A DNA stretch of 64,000 nucleotides. Origin: Dyadobacter jiangsuensis (GTDB lineage Bacteria > Bacteroidota > Bacteroidia > Cytophagales > Spirosomataceae). How positions within the stretch are numbered: the first letter of the stretch is position 1; each line of letters starts with the position of its first letter. The position numbers and the translations under genes were made by a program. Positions 1-10,311 of the stretch are shown here, in pieces. Under the pieces are notes generated by a model that did not search any database, was not told the DNA's origin, and saw only the letters and a program-made list of their open reading frames with translations. The DNA is taken from assembly GCF_003014695.1 (NCBI RefSeq), contig NZ_PYAS01000003.1, positions 310,001 through 374,000 of the forward strand. Direction: 5' to 3'.

Positions 1-345
1 GACCGTTTTGAAGATCGGAATGTTTTTGGATTTACACACTTTCTGGCCCAGCAGGCTGCTGTCGAACTGGTGAATGTAAACCGACACCACTTCGATTCCG
101 GAAGGTGTGTGGGCGCCCTGCCACCAGTAGCCGTCCATGAGTTTCGCAATGATCCAGTCGGCATGGGACCTGGTAGCGCCCCAATAGGTGACCAGGCAGG
201 CTATCCGCGGCTTGGCTTGTGCGGTTTGTGGGACGGCGGCTTCGGTTGCAATGCCGGCGAAGGCCGTCAGACCTGCCATACCGGTAATGCCGAGCATTTC
301 ACGCCTGGTCAGGAGTGAAGCACCGGTTTGTTTCTTTTTCATCAT
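1..345 (-). CDS. Tat-signal exported protein, 3' part outside window
   Basis: This minus-strand gene starts at 345 and runs off the left edge, leaving 115 codons. The N-terminus has a twin-arginine motif (TRREMLGITG, residues about 13-22) followed by a hydrophobic AGLTAFAGIA stretch, so Tat export is likely. The mature part begins KPRIACLVTYWGATRSHADW and continues with a YWWQGAHTP segment. It resembles uncharacterised Tat-signal proteins of Bacteroidota and Planctomycetes that carry a HADxI...KL..GY pattern; I cannot assign an enzymatic role. A second ATG follows directly (342). It is divergent from the VOC gene at 537, with about 190 bp between them. Confidence 0.75.
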   Translation of the reverse strand, partial: MMKKKQTGASLLTRREMLGITGMAGLTAFAGIATEAAVPQTAQAKPRIACLVTYWGATRSHADWIIAKLMDGYWWQGAHTPSGIEVVSVYIHQFDSSLLGQKVCKSKNIPIFKTV

Positions 346-536
346 TTTTAAGGTTGCAGTATTTAGGAATTACCTTAAAGAGGCCGGAAGTGGTCCCGGA
401 TACCCTTTTGAGGCAGAAATTATCGATATCGGCCGGTAATTTTCCCCGCTATCCAATAACTGGCGCAGTCTGTTTGAACAAGGGGATCACAATGATACAT
501 TTGCAAAAAAGGTATCAACAAATTATTCCAAAAACC

Positions 537-878
537 ATGAGCCGGATATCCATCAACTACATCGAATTTTATTGCAAGCACATTGACGTCATCAAGGCTT
601 TTTACGGCAGTGCCTTCGGCTGGACTTTTACCGATTACGGCGACGATTATACCGCATTTGAAGACGGCGCACTATTCGGCGGCTTTCACAGGAATCCGGA
701 GGAGACTGCTGGCGGAAATCCGCTGGTAGTACTGTATACCAAAGATCTGGAAGGAGTGAAAGATAAGGTTATCGTCGCCGGAGGTAACATCACCGTCGAT
801 ATTTTCTCCTTCCCGGGAGGCAGAAGGTTCCATTTCGCGGACCCTGACGGCAATGTGCTGGCTGTTTGGAGCGAGTAA
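537..878 (+). CDS. VOC-family (glyoxalase-fold) protein
   Basis: The 113-residue protein has a single vicinal-oxygen-chelate domain: SINYIEFYCKHIDVIKAFY at the N-terminus and the usual C-terminal FHFADPDGNVLAVW signature. It resembles the small glyoxalase/bleomycin-resistance-like proteins that bind a metal or small ligand in a paired beta-alpha-beta-beta-beta fold. The substrate is unknown. The reading frame is open further upstream (to 315), but residues before the Met at 537 look non-coding and the family normally starts at MSRISINYIEFY; an ATG at 492 is the main alternative. It stands alone between a divergent exported protein and the CBS gene. Confidence 0.75.
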   Translation: MSRISINYIEFYCKHIDVIKAFYGSAFGWTFTDYGDDYTAFEDGALFGGFHRNPEETAGGNPLVVLYTKDLEGVKDKVIVAGGNITVDIFSFPGGRRFHFADPDGNVLAVWSE

Positions 879-995
879 GGGTATTCGTGAAAAAATATAA
901 AAAAATGCTTGAATATTAGCTTTTTAATGATTTGGTAAATATATTTATGTTAACCAAAATTTATCGCTGAATCCGTTTGGAGGCGGGAGCTAATT

Positions 996-1427
996 ATGGG
1001 GAAAGTCAGAAATATTCTCGAAACAAAGAAGACAGGACCAGTGTCCATTCGGCCGGACAACACTGTTTTCGAAGCTCTGGAACTGATGGCTGAAAAAAAC
1101 ATCGGCGCGTTGCTGGTAATGGAACGGGAGCACGTCGTTGGAATCTTCACAGAAAGGGATTACGCACGTAAAGTTATCCTGAGAGGTAAGGCCTCTAAAG
1201 ATTTATTGGTGGGGGAAATCATGACAAGTAATCCCCTTACGGTATCCTCGGATACATCTATTGAAGACTGCATGGCTTGCATGACCGACAAATTTATCAG
1301 GCATCTTCCGGTTATCGACGACGAAAAACTCACAGGTATCATTTCCATTGGAGACGTAGTCAAATTCATCATCGAGGATCAGGAATACGTGATCGACAAC
1401 CTGAAACATTACATTACGGGCATCTGA
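996..1427 (+). CDS. Twin CBS-domain protein
   Basis: The 143-residue protein consists of two CBS motifs (residues about 8-60 and 74-128), recognisable by DNTVFEALELMAEKNIGALLV and by DTSIEDCMACMTDKFIRHLPV followed by GIISIGDVV. Paired CBS domains form a Bateman module that binds adenosine ligands such as AMP, ATP or NAD. There is no fused catalytic domain, so it probably acts as a stand-alone energy sensor or a partner of another protein. It lies 95 bp upstream of nuoA in the same direction; a functional tie to complex I is possible but only positional. Confidence 0.85.
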   Translation: MGKVRNILETKKTGPVSIRPDNTVFEALELMAEKNIGALLVMEREHVVGIFTERDYARKVILRGKASKDLLVGEIMTSNPLTVSSDTSIEDCMACMTDKFIRHLPVIDDEKLTGIISIGDVVKFIIEDQEYVIDNLKHYITGI

Positions 1428-1522
1428 GCATTTCTTCATTTCCAACATCTTACCCATTTTATCACGCCAATCTGAGAGAATACAGTTTTGTTGCTGTTCC
1501 CGTTTTCTAAATTGGATTGCTT

Positions 1523-1972
1523 ATGGATCGTTTAAATGCGTCTGGCACGCCAGGATGGCCTTTTTGGCTATATACTTTACTGGTTTTTGCATTACTGACA
1601 TTGATAATTTCGCTTTCTTACTTTCTCGGTCAACGGCATCGCACAGCGGCGTCCGAGCAGCCCTATGAATCGGGGATTCTCGAAACCGGCTCCGCGCGGC
1701 TGCGCTTCTCGGCGCAGTTCTATCTGATTGCGATGATGTTTGTCATATTCGATATCGAGGTGGTATTTATCGTGCTGTGGGCTCTGGCATTCCGTGAACT
1801 CGGCTGGCCAGGGTACCTCGGCATTTGTGTTTTTATAGGGTTGCTGTTCGCCGTGCTGATCTACGAATGGAGCATCGGTGCGTTGAACTTCGGGCCCGAC
1901 GGGAAGAAAATACTCAAAGCTTACCGTAAAATGCCCAAAGGGCAAGCGTACCATGAACTGGTGGCTAAGTAA
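1523..1972 (+). CDS. nuoA: NADH-quinone oxidoreductase subunit A
   Basis: NuoA is a small membrane subunit of complex I at the junction of the hydrophilic and membrane arms. The 149-residue protein shows three transmembrane helices (about residues 13-35, 68-90 and 97-118) and the conserved loop YESGI...[12 protein letters not shown] between helices 1 and 2, followed by the acidic FDIEVVF segment in helix 2. The start is placed at ATG 1523; a TTG two codons earlier is also open. It is the first gene of the nuo operon, and its 3' end overlaps nuoB by 20 nt, which suggests translational coupling. Confidence 0.93.
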   Translation: MDRLNASGTPGWPFWLYTLLVFALLTLIISLSYFLGQRHRTAASEQPYESGILETGSARLRFSAQFYLIAMMFVIFDIEVVFIVLWALAFRELGWPGYLGICVFIGLLFAVLIYEWSIGALNFGPDGKKILKAYRKMPKGQAYHELVAK

Positions 1973-2591
1973 ACCGTCCGATCCCACGGCGGCAACGCAG
2001 GGAACGGGTTCATTCGAAGAGGCTGTGGGGCAGAGTGTTATGCTCACGACTGTCCAGGACCTGCTGGCCTGGGGCCGGCGTAACTCCATGTGGCCGTTCC
2101 ATTTCGGCCTCTCATGCTGTTTCGTGGAGATGGCCACCAGCATTACGAGCAAATATGATGTAGCAAGATTTGGCGCGGAGGTAATCCGGGGTACTCCCCG
2201 GGAAGCCGATGTGATGGTGATCGCCGGTACTGTTTTTGTGAAAATGGCGCCGATCATCAAAAGGCTGCACGAGCAGATGATGGAGCCCAAATGGGTGATT
2301 TCCATGGGTTCGTGTGCCAATTCGGGCGGGATGTACGACATCTACAGTGTGGTGCAGGGTGTAGATAAATTCCTTCCCGTGGACGTGTATGTACCGGGCT
2401 GCCCGCCACGGCCCGACGCGTTTATGCAAGGACTCATGCTGCTGTCCGAATCGGTAGGAAAGGAGCAGAGGCCGCTCAGCTGGGCAATTGGTCCCCAGGG
2501 CGTTATCAGGCCCGAAAAGCCTGTAATGCGCATGGAAAAGAAAGAGGAGAGGAAGAAGATCGTTGATTTTCGTACGCCTGACACTGTTTGA
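1953..2591 (+). CDS. nuoB: NADH-quinone oxidoreductase subunit B
   Basis: NuoB carries iron-sulfur cluster N2, the last cluster before quinone. The cluster ligands are visible: adjacent C55-C56 (LSCCFVEM), C121 ([10 protein letters not shown]) and C150 (VPGCPPRP). At 212 residues it is slightly longer than the family core because of a 30-residue N-terminal lead and a charged, lysine-rich C-terminal tail. The ATG at 1953 lies inside nuoA; a later in-frame Met at residue 30 (MLTTVQDLL) is possible, but the upstream codons read plausibly. It is followed by nuoCD after 1 nt. Confidence 0.94.
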   Translation: MNWWLSKPSDPTAATQGTGSFEEAVGQSVMLTTVQDLLAWGRRNSMWPFHFGLSCCFVEMATSITSKYDVARFGAEVIRGTPREADVMVIAGTVFVKMAPIIKRLHEQMMEPKWVISMGSCANSGGMYDIYSVVQGVDKFLPVDVYVPGCPPRPDAFMQGLMLLSESVGKEQRPLSWAIGPQGVIRPEKPVMRMEKKEERKKIVDFRTPDTV

Positions 2592-2592
2592 C

Positions 2593-4350
2593 ATGGAAGA
2601 TATCGATTCCGGTCTCGTAGAAGAGCTGAGGGCCGCGTTGGGCGACACAGCTTTTAAAATTGAAATAAACACCGACGGGGTTACTACGCTGCGCGTCAAG
2701 AAAGAGCAGGTAGTGGCTTTGCTCACACACCTTAAAACGGGGATTGTCCGACCATTCGGCATGCTTTTCGACCTCAGCGCCATTGATGAGCGCAGCAGGG
2801 CAAAAGCGGCGCTGAACGGGTCTGTACCGCCGGATTTTACAGTTATTTACCATCTGCTCTCGTTCGGTAGGAACCGGTTTATCCGCATTAAAGTGGCCTT
2901 GCACGGAGAGTACCCCTCCATTCCGTCGATTTGCTCTCTGTGGACAAATGCAAACTGGTATGAAAGGGAGGTCTTCGATATGTTCGGAATACGGTTTGAA
3001 AGCCATCCGCACCTGAGACGTATATTAATGCCGTTAACTTGGGACGGCCATCCTTTGAGAAAAGAACATCCCGCTCGCGCGACCGAGATGGGGCCCTTCC
3101 GGCTTTGGGAGGAAAAGCAGGACCGTGAGCAGGAAGCATTGCAATTCAATCCCGAAGAATGGGGCTTGAAAAGGCACAGCGAAGATGCCGACTTCATGTT
3201 CCTCAACCTCGGACCGCAACACCCCGGCACGCACGGCGTGCTCCGCATTATTTTACAGCTCGACGGCGAGGACATCGTCGACGCTGTACCCGACATCGGC
3301 TTCCACCATCGCGGGGCCGAGAAAATGGGTGAACGACAGTCCTGGCACACCTACATACCCTATACCGACCGGGTGGATTACCTGGGTGGCGTGATGAACA
3401 ACCTGGCCTATCTGCTCGCGGTGGAAAAGCTGGCGGGCATCCGGGTACCCCCACGCGTCGAAGTGATACGGGTGATGTTGTGTGAGCTGTTCCGCATTGC
3501 CAGCCATCTGGTATGGTACGGCACATTCGCCCAGGATTTGGGGCAGCTCTCGCCGGTATTCTATATGTTCACCGACCGGGAAAAGATATTTGATATTATT
3601 GAAGCCGTTTGCGGCGCGCGGATGCACCCCAACTGGTTCCGTATCGGGGGCGTGGCACAGGACCTGCCCGCCGGCTGGGACAAGCTGGTGCGCGATTTTG
3701 TCGATTACTTTCCCAAACGCCTCCGGGAATACGACCAGATGGTGATGCGTAACAGCATTTTCCAGGCCCGTACCGTGGGTATTGGCATATACACACTCGA
3801 AGAAGCGATTGAATGGGGCGTAACCGGCCCGGGCTTGCGGGCGTGCGGGTTTGAATGGGATTTCCGGAAAAAGCAACCCTATTCGGGTTACGGAAACTTT
3901 GATTTCGACATTCCTACCGCTCAGAACGGGGATTGTTACGACCGTGCCGTGGTCAGAGTGCAGGAGATGTGGCAAAGCCTGAAAATCGTCGAGCAATGCC
4001 TGAATAACATGCCGGAGGGGCCCTACAAATCGGATCACCCGCTCACGACGCCGCCCATTAAGAAAAACACGATGCAGGATATCGAAACGCTCATTACCCA
4101 TTTCCTCAATGTGAGCTGGGGGCCGGTAATTCCCGCTGGCGAAGCCATGAGCTGCATCGAAGCCACCAAAGGCGCTAACAGTTATTACCTGACCAGCGAC
4201 GGAAGCACGTCGGCATACCGCGTCAGGATCCGGACTCCGTCGTTTCCGCATATGCAAATGCTTCCGTATATCAGTAAGGGTTACACGGTAGCCGACCTGC
4301 TGTCCATTCTCGGCAGTATCGATTATGTTTTGGCTGATATAGACCGATAA
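2593..4350 (+). CDS. nuoCD: NADH-quinone oxidoreductase fused subunits C and D
   Basis: This 585-residue protein fuses the 30-kDa (NuoC) and 49-kDa (NuoD) subunits, which shape the quinone pocket with NuoB. The NuoC signature [12 protein letters not shown] followed by [10 protein letters not shown] lies around residues 122-150. NuoD begins near residue 204 with [14 protein letters not shown] and continues with [11 protein letters not shown]. The C-terminus ends in the usual [11 protein letters not shown]. The ATG at 2593 follows the nuoB TGA by 1 nt and is preferred over an in-frame TTG at 2563. The fusion matches the arrangement in E. coli; many bacteria keep nuoC and nuoD separate. Confidence 0.95.
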   Translation: MEDIDSGLVEELRAALGDTAFKIEINTDGVTTLRVKKEQVVALLTHLKTGIVRPFGMLFDLSAIDERSRAKAALNGSVPPDFTVIYHLLSFGRNRFIRIKVALHGEYPSIPSICSLWTNANWYEREVFDMFGIRFESHPHLRRILMPLTWDGHPLRKEHPARATEMGPFRLWEEKQDREQEALQFNPEEWGLKRHSEDADFMFLNLGPQHPGTHGVLRIILQLDGEDIVDAVPDIGFHHRGAEKMGERQSWHTYIPYTDRVDYLGGVMNNLAYLLAVEKLAGIRVPPRVEVIRVMLCELFRIASHLVWYGTFAQDLGQLSPVFYMFTDREKIFDIIEAVCGARMHPNWFRIGGVAQDLPAGWDKLVRDFVDYFPKRLREYDQMVMRNSIFQARTVGIGIYTLEEAIEWGVTGPGLRACGFEWDFRKKQPYSGYGNFDFDIPTAQNGDCYDRAVVRVQEMWQSLKIVEQCLNNMPEGPYKSDHPLTTPPIKKNTMQDIETLITHFLNVSWGPVIPAGEAMSCIEATKGANSYYLTSDGSTSAYRVRIRTPSFPHMQMLPYISKGYTVADLLSILGSIDYVLADIDR

Positions 4351-4368
4351 TCAACAAACTATTTTGTC

Positions 4369-4848
4369 ATGATCGCCCAGGAGACACTCACACCCGAAGA
4401 AATGGCGGAGATTGACCATGAGATCGCGCTCGTACCCATGCGGCGCGCGGCGGCTATCGAAGCGCTCAAAATCGTGCAGCACCACCGCGGATGGATTTCC
4501 GACGACAGCCTGCAAGCCATTGCCGGTTACCTGGAAATATCGCCGGAAGAGCTCGACAGCGTGGCAACGTTTTACAACCTCGTTTTCAGACGGCCCGTCG
4601 GCAGAAATGTCATTCTGCTATGCGACAGCATCAGTTGCTATGTGATGGGTTATGAAAAAATATACGGGCAAATCCGAGAAAGGCTGGGCATTAGTTTCGG
4701 GCAAACGACCCCCGACGGCCGTTTCACGCTCCTGCCTAATGCCTGCCTGGGTACCTGCGACCACGCGCCCGCGCTGATGATCAACAACGAGCTGTTTCGC
4801 GACCTGACGGAAGAAAGCCTGGACGAAATACTGGACCGATACCACTGA
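4369..4848 (+). CDS. nuoE: NADH-quinone oxidoreductase subunit E
   Basis: NuoE is the 24-kDa subunit of the NADH dehydrogenase module and holds the [2Fe-2S] cluster N1a. All four ligands are present in the thioredoxin-like C-terminal half: C85 and C90 (CDSISC) and C126 and C130 (CLGTC). The N-terminal helical part contains the usual HHRGWISDDSLQAIAGYLEI region. At 159 residues it has normal length. It starts 18 nt after nuoCD and ends 4 nt before nuoF, its direct structural partner. Confidence 0.95.
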   Translation: MIAQETLTPEEMAEIDHEIALVPMRRAAAIEALKIVQHHRGWISDDSLQAIAGYLEISPEELDSVATFYNLVFRRPVGRNVILLCDSISCYVMGYEKIYGQIRERLGISFGQTTPDGRFTLLPNACLGTCDHAPALMINNELFRDLTEESLDEILDRYH

Positions 4849-4852
4849 CGCC

Positions 4853-6121
4853 ATGGAAACGCCTCTCACCCAGCATATCAGCTTCGACCGCCCCTGCTAT
4901 AATCTCCGCGATTATGAAAAGAACGGGGGCTATCAGGCATTGAGGAAAGCACTTTCGCTGTCCCCGGAGTCGATTACGAACACGGTGCAGGCGTCGGATC
5001 TGAAAGGCAGGGGAGGAGCGGGCTTCAACACGGGCATGAAATGGAGTTTTGTACCGATGAACGGGCATTATCCGGTCAAATACCTGATCGCGAACGCCGA
5101 CGAAATGGAGCCCGGTACATTCAAGGACCGGATGCTGATGGAGGGTAACCCGCATCAGCTCATCGAGGGCATGATCATTTCGGCTTTCGCGATCCAGGCC
5201 AATATTTCGTACATCTTTTTGCGCTGGGCTTATAAAAAGGCTGGTCGGCTGCTCACGCACGCTATGGAGGAAGCCTATGCGGCGGGTTATCTGGGCAAAA
5301 ACATCCTGGGAACGGGCTACAACCTGGAAATGTACCTGCACACCGGCGTCGGCCGTTACATCTGCGGGGAGGAAACCGCCTTGCTCAATGCATTGGAAGG
5401 AAAAAGGGCTACGCCGAGGGCCAAGCCGCCTTTCCCCCAGGTAAGCGGGCTGTTTGGCAAGCCTACGATCGTCAATAACGTCGAAACACTTTGCAATATC
5501 CCGCACATTATCAACAATGGCCCGGATTGGTTCAAAAGCCTGGGCAAAGGCAATGATGCCGGTACGAAGATTTACGGCGTGAGCGGGCGGGTCAAAAGAC
5601 CAGGTCTATGGGAACTGCCGATGGGCGTTTCCATGCGCGAGCTGATCGAGGATTGCGCCGGTGGAATGGCTAACGGATATCGTTTCAGGGGGGCATTGCC
5701 GGGAGGAGCTTCCACCGACTTTCTCGTTGAAGAACATCTCGATATCAACCTCGACTACAAATCCGTGGCCGCTGCGGGAAGCAGGCTCGGTACCGGCACG
5801 ATGATCATCCTCGACGACCACACCTGTCCCGTGGGATTTGTGCATAACCTCGAACATTTCTTCGCGCAGGAGTCGTGCGGATGGTGTACGCCCTGCCGCG
5901 AGGGACTACCATGGACGGAAAAAATACTACTATCCATCGAACGCGGCGAAGGCAGGCCGGAAGACTTGCAGCTGCTCGAAACGCACACGCGGCTTTTGGG
6001 GCCGGGGAATACGTTCTGCGCGCTGGCACCGGGCGCGATGGAGCCGCTGCAAAGCGCGCTGAAATATTTCAGAGAGGATTTCGAAAAGCATATCGATCAA
6101 AAAAAATGCCCCTGGCGGTAA
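4853..6121 (+). CDS. nuoF: NADH-quinone oxidoreductase subunit F
   Basis: NuoF is the 51-kDa subunit that oxidises NADH, passes electrons to FMN and then to cluster N3. The FMN/NADH-binding glycine-rich stretch GRGGAGFNTGMKW lies at residues 52-64, and YICGEETALLNALEG near residues 168-182. The [4Fe-4S] ligands appear as SCGWCTPCREG (about 341-351), with the fourth Cys in NTFCALAPG (about 388). At 422 residues it matches family length. It lies between nuoE (4 nt upstream) and nuoG (6 nt downstream). Confidence 0.96.
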   Translation: METPLTQHISFDRPCYNLRDYEKNGGYQALRKALSLSPESITNTVQASDLKGRGGAGFNTGMKWSFVPMNGHYPVKYLIANADEMEPGTFKDRMLMEGNPHQLIEGMIISAFAIQANISYIFLRWAYKKAGRLLTHAMEEAYAAGYLGKNILGTGYNLEMYLHTGVGRYICGEETALLNALEGKRATPRAKPPFPQVSGLFGKPTIVNNVETLCNIPHIINNGPDWFKSLGKGNDAGTKIYGVSGRVKRPGLWELPMGVSMRELIEDCAGGMANGYRFRGALPGGASTDFLVEEHLDINLDYKSVAAAGSRLGTGTMIILDDHTCPVGFVHNLEHFFAQESCGWCTPCREGLPWTEKILLSIERGEGRPEDLQLLETHTRLLGPGNTFCALAPGAMEPLQSALKYFREDFEKHIDQKKCPWR

Positions 6122-6127
6122 ATTATC

Positions 6128-8824
6128 ATGGTACGCATTTACATCGATCAGAAGCCTTATGACGTAAAGCCGGGTAAAAACCTGCTCGAAACCTGCCTCA
6201 CACTGGGTCTTGACCTGCCTTATTTCTGCTGGCATCCGGCGATGGGCTCGGTGGGAGCGTGTCGCCAGTGCGCCGTCAAGCTTTTCAAGGATGAAAATGA
6301 CAAGACCGGGCGTTTGGTGATGGCCTGTATGGAAGGGGTGCGGGATAATATGTACCTGTCCCTGAATGACACCGCTGCGCACGATTTCCGGTCGCAAAAC
6401 ATCGAATGGCTCATGAGCAACCACCCGCACGACTGCGCGGTGTGCGATGAAGGCGGTTCGTGCCATTTACAGGATATGACCGTCATGACCGGCCATGCTT
6501 ACCGGCGTTTCCGTTTCCCGAAAAGGACTTACCAAAACCAGTACCTCGGGCCATTCCTGCACCACGAAATGAACCGCTGTATCCAGTGTTACCGCTGCGT
6601 CCGGTTTTATAAGGATTATGCGGGAGGAAAAGACCTGGACGTATTTGCGGCGCATAACCACGTGTATTTTGGAAGAGAAAAAGATGGGGTACTGGAAAAC
6701 GAGTTCAGCGGAAACCTGGCGGAGGTTTGTCCTACCGGCGTGTTTACGGATAAAACGCTGAGGGAGCATTATACCCGTAAATGGGATATGACAATGGCCC
6801 CGTCCATCTGCCAGCATTGCAGCCTGGGTTGCAATATCATCGCCGGTGAACGGTATGGAGCGCTCCGGCAGATTACCAACCGGTTCAATGGCGCTGTCAA
6901 CGGCTATTTCATTTGCGACCGCGGCCGGTACGGCTATGAGTTTGTCAATGACCCCGGAAGGGTAAGGCAGCCGGTAATCCGTGGGGAAAAAGAAGGCCGG
7001 AATCTGTTCGAAAGCCTCAGCGGTATTCTGACCGGAGGTAAGCTGCTCGGTATCGGCTCGCCGCGGGCCTCATTGGAAGCGAATTTCGCATTGCGGCGGC
7101 TGGTGGGTGAGGAGAATTTTTATCAGGGCATTTCCGAAAACGAAGCCGGGTTGCTCCGTAAAATACTGGCGATCCAGCACAGCGGGCACGTTTATACACC
7201 CTCGCTGAAAGAAACCGAATATGCCGACGTGACGCTGGTACTGGGTGAAGACCCAACTAATTCTGCTCCGCGGCTTGCACTGGCATTAAGGCAGGCGGTC
7301 CGCACCAAACCGCTCGAAAATATCGCAGGATCCAACATCCCGCTCTGGAATGATGCCGCGATCAGGGAGATGATCCAGGATGAAAAGGGAGAACTTTTCA
7401 TGGCATATCCTGTCAATACCAAGCTTGATGAAGTCGCGTCCGGTATGCTTCATGCGGCGCCGGAGGATATTGCACGATTCGGCTTTGCTGTTGCCCATTA
7501 TATGGAAAGCAGTGTACCCGAGCCGGAAGGACTCCCTGCGCAAACGAAGGAATCGGCCAGGCGCATGGCGGATCTGCTCCAAAAGGCGGAAAGGCCGCTG
7601 ATTGTATCGGGAACATCACTTTTCAATGAAGACATTATCCAGGCCGCCTATCAAATCGGGCAGGCATTGGAAAAAGCGGAGAAAAAAGCCGGACTGTGCT
7701 TTGTATTGCCCGAATGCAATTCCGCGGGGCTTGCCATGATGCAGGCACCGTCGCTGGCCATGGCGATGAGAGCTGCGGAGACCGGGGAATTCGCCACGGC
7801 GGTCGTTCTGGAAAATGATCTGTACCGCCGGGCGGAACGGTCTGAGATCGACCGTTTCTTCAATGCATTTAAAAACAGCTTGGTACTCGACCATCTTGAA
7901 AACGACACCGCCCGCAAGGCAACGGTGCTGATTCCGACCGCTACTTTTGCCGAGGGAGAAGGAACGCTCGTCAACAACGAGGAACGCGCACAGCGGTTTT
8001 TTCAGGTTTTTATGCCTAAAAACGAGCATATCCGCGAAAGCTGGCGCTGGCTCGACGAGTTCCGGCAATTCCGCGAAGGCACGAAACCCGACGAACTTCG
8101 GGAATTGGACAATCTGTTGGAAGAACTCGTGAACGCCATGCCGCAATTCAAAGGAGCGGAAATGGCGGCGCCGCTATCCGATTTCCGGATTAACGGCCAG
8201 CGCATTCCCCGGGAGCCGCACCGGTTCAGCGGTCGTACCGCGATGCTTGCCAATGTGGCCGTGAGTGAACCCAAACCACCGGTAGACACCGATTCGCCGC
8301 TCTCGTTTACGATGGAGGGCTACCGCGGGATGCCGCCGGCACCATTAACACCCTTTTACTGGTCGCCGGGCTGGAACTCAGGCCAATCGGTGCACAAGTA
8401 CCAAAGCGAAGCGGGCGGACCGCTGCGCGGAGGCGATCCTGGTGTGCGGCTGTTGGGCAATGCTGTGCATTTTTCAAACGGTTTTCATAGCGCTAGTCCA
8501 GCTGCATTTAAGCGACAAATGGATGAAATGGCGTTGGTACCGCTGACGCACATTTTCGGTTCGGACGAACTTAGCGTGTTGTCGCCATCCGTGGAAGGCC
8601 GTTCTCCTCGCCCCTACATTGCTCTGAACAGCCTGGACGCCGAACGCCTGCATGTTTCGGAAGGAGCTATTTTAAAAATGCGGATAGGTGACCAGGTTTT
8701 TGACCTGCCGGTAACCCTGAAAAATGAATTGCCAGAAGGCCTGGCCGGGTTGCCGTACAACCTGCCCTCGCTATCGGGTATCGCATGGCCTGCGAAAGGT
8801 GTCTTAACCAATGCAACCGTATGA
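6128..8824 (+). CDS. nuoG: NADH-quinone oxidoreductase subunit G
   Basis: NuoG is the large iron-sulfur subunit that carries electrons from NuoF toward NuoI. At 898 residues it is close to E. coli NuoG. Ligands are visible for the N-terminal [2Fe-2S] cluster (C34, C45, C48, C67), the His-ligated cluster (H99 or H101, C103, C106, C112) and the next [4Fe-4S] cluster (C151, C154, C157, C201). C228, C231, C235 and C263 form the extra off-pathway N7-type motif, which many complex I enzymes lack. The remainder is a molybdopterin-oxidoreductase-like domain. Its stop overlaps the nuoH start (ATGA). Confidence 0.95.
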   Translation: MVRIYIDQKPYDVKPGKNLLETCLTLGLDLPYFCWHPAMGSVGACRQCAVKLFKDENDKTGRLVMACMEGVRDNMYLSLNDTAAHDFRSQNIEWLMSNHPHDCAVCDEGGSCHLQDMTVMTGHAYRRFRFPKRTYQNQYLGPFLHHEMNRCIQCYRCVRFYKDYAGGKDLDVFAAHNHVYFGREKDGVLENEFSGNLAEVCPTGVFTDKTLREHYTRKWDMTMAPSICQHCSLGCNIIAGERYGALRQITNRFNGAVNGYFICDRGRYGYEFVNDPGRVRQPVIRGEKEGRNLFESLSGILTGGKLLGIGSPRASLEANFALRRLVGEENFYQGISENEAGLLRKILAIQHSGHVYTPSLKETEYADVTLVLGEDPTNSAPRLALALRQAVRTKPLENIAGSNIPLWNDAAIREMIQDEKGELFMAYPVNTKLDEVASGMLHAAPEDIARFGFAVAHYMESSVPEPEGLPAQTKESARRMADLLQKAERPLIVSGTSLFNEDIIQAAYQIGQALEKAEKKAGLCFVLPECNSAGLAMMQAPSLAMAMRAAETGEFATAVVLENDLYRRAERSEIDRFFNAFKNSLVLDHLENDTARKATVLIPTATFAEGEGTLVNNEERAQRFFQVFMPKNEHIRESWRWLDEFRQFREGTKPDELRELDNLLEELVNAMPQFKGAEMAAPLSDFRINGQRIPREPHRFSGRTAMLANVAVSEPKPPVDTDSPLSFTMEGYRGMPPAPLTPFYWSPGWNSGQSVHKYQSEAGGPLRGGDPGVRLLGNAVHFSNGFHSASPAAFKRQMDEMALVPLTHIFGSDELSVLSPSVEGRSPRPYIALNSLDAERLHVSEGAILKMRIGDQVFDLPVTLKNELPEGLAGLPYNLPSLSGIAWPAKGVLTNATV

Positions 8825-9774
8825 ACGAGATTCTGAAATATACGCTGATGATCGTCATCATCCTCTTTACGCTGACCACGATCGCGGCCTGGTTGATCTG
8901 GCTCGAACGACGGATGCTCGCGCTCTGGCAGGACCGTTACGGTCCCAACCGGGCAGGCCCATTCGGTTTGTTTATCGTCGTGGCCGACACGATCAAGCTG
9001 TTTTTTAAAGAAGACTGGATTCCGCCGTTTGCCGAGAAAGCCGTTTTCGTTTTTGCCCCGGCTATTGTCGCGGCGGCTGTGCTGCTGAGTTTTGTGGTGG
9101 TACCGTTCGCGCCGGACATTCTGGTGGCCGATCTGGACATCGGATTGTTGTTCTTTCTCGCGATGTCGTCGCTGGGCGTTTACAGCATTGTGCTTGGCGG
9201 TTGGGCCTCCAACAATAAATACTCGCTGCTGGGCGCCTTGCGCGGGGCCTCGCAGATGATCAGCTATGAAGTTTTTATGGGTCTTTCTCTGATGGGTGTG
9301 GTGATGCTTTCGGGCTCGTTCCGGCTGACGGACATTGTAATGGCGCAGAAGGACTTCTGGTTTGTGGTGACGCAGCCGGTTGCGTTTGTACTCTTTCTGA
9401 CAGCCGGGATAGCCGAAACGCACAGGCTGCCTTTTGATATCCCCGAGGCGGAGAGCGAGCTCGTGGCGGGTTTCCACTCCGAATATTCGGGTATGAAATT
9501 CGGGATGTTCTTCATTGGGGAATACCTGGGTATCATCCTGATTTCCGCCATGGTGGTCACTATTTTCTTTGGAGGATGGCTCGGGCCGGTTTTGCCGCCG
9601 GTAGTATGGTTTACCCTCAAAACATTCGTTTTTATTATATTCTTTATCCTGCTGCGCGCTTCGCTTCCACGGCCCCGGTACGATCAGCTGATGGAATATG
9701 GCTGGAAAATTATCCTGCCCATTGCCTTGCTCAATCTGCTCATTACCGGCGGATTTACCCTGCTGAAAAACTAA
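8821..9774 (+). CDS. nuoH: NADH-quinone oxidoreductase subunit H
   Basis: NuoH is the membrane subunit that forms the quinone channel with NuoB and NuoD. The 317-residue protein has about eight transmembrane helices and family signatures: WLERRMLALWQDRYGPNRAG near residues 22-41, the SLLGALRGASQMISYE loop, and the acidic ETHRLPFDIPEAESELVAGF loop. The start is ATG 8821, which overlaps the nuoG stop by 4 nt; an in-frame ATG at 8785 inside nuoG is unlikely. nuoI follows after 18 nt. Confidence 0.95.
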   Translation: MNEILKYTLMIVIILFTLTTIAAWLIWLERRMLALWQDRYGPNRAGPFGLFIVVADTIKLFFKEDWIPPFAEKAVFVFAPAIVAAAVLLSFVVVPFAPDILVADLDIGLLFFLAMSSLGVYSIVLGGWASNNKYSLLGALRGASQMISYEVFMGLSLMGVVMLSGSFRLTDIVMAQKDFWFVVTQPVAFVLFLTAGIAETHRLPFDIPEAESELVAGFHSEYSGMKFGMFFIGEYLGIILISAMVVTIFFGGWLGPVLPPVVWFTLKTFVFIIFFILLRASLPRPRYDQLMEYGWKIILPIALLNLLITGGFTLLKN

Positions 9775-9792
9775 CCATTAACCCAATGCGTC

Positions 9793-10308
9793 ATGATCAG
9801 CTTACTCAGATCGATCGGCCTCATTTTCCTGCATATGTTTAGGAAGCGCGAGACGATTCAATATCCGGAAGAAAAAGTAGTGCTGCACCCGCGCTGGCGG
9901 GGGCGGATCGTGCTCACGCGTGACCCGGACGGGGGCGAGCGCTGCGTAGGCTGCTACCTCTGCGCCGCGGCCTGCCCGGTCGATTGCATTTCCCTGCAAG
10001 CGACCGAGGATGAAAACGGCAGACGGTACCCCGCATTTTTCAGGATCAATTTTTCGAGATGCATTTTCTGCGGTTACTGCGAGGAAGCCTGCCCGACGTA
10101 CGCGATTCAGCTCACCCCCGATTTTGAAATGGGCGAATACAACCGGCAGAACCTGGTGTACGAAAAAGAAGATCTGCTGATCGACAGCCAGGGTAAGTAC
10201 CCGGGTTACAACTATTACAAAGTGGCCGGCCTCGCCGCGGGTGTAAAAGGCAAAGGCGAGGGTGCCAACGAAGAACCGCCCGTTGATATACGCAGTTTGA
10301 TCCCCTGA
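9793..10308 (+). CDS. nuoI: NADH-quinone oxidoreductase subunit I
   Basis: NuoI carries clusters N6a and N6b in two ferredoxin-type [4Fe-4S] motifs: C51-x2-C54-x2-C57-x3-C61P and C90-x2-C93-x2-C96-x3-C100P. The N-terminal amphipathic helix ([17 protein letters not shown]) contacts the membrane arm. At 171 residues it has the usual length. The C-terminal tail is charged and low in complexity ([14 protein letters not shown]). It sits 18 nt after nuoH and 3 nt before nuoJ. Confidence 0.95.
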   Translation: MISLLRSIGLIFLHMFRKRETIQYPEEKVVLHPRWRGRIVLTRDPDGGERCVGCYLCAAACPVDCISLQATEDENGRRYPAFFRINFSRCIFCGYCEEACPTYAIQLTPDFEMGEYNRQNLVYEKEDLLIDSQGKYPGYNYYKVAGLAAGVKGKGEGANEEPPVDIRSLIP

Positions 10309-10311
10309 ACT

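Noticed and set aside
3253..4257. Minus-strand open frame of 334 codons
   Set aside because: It is antisense to nuoCD, whose signatures are unambiguous.
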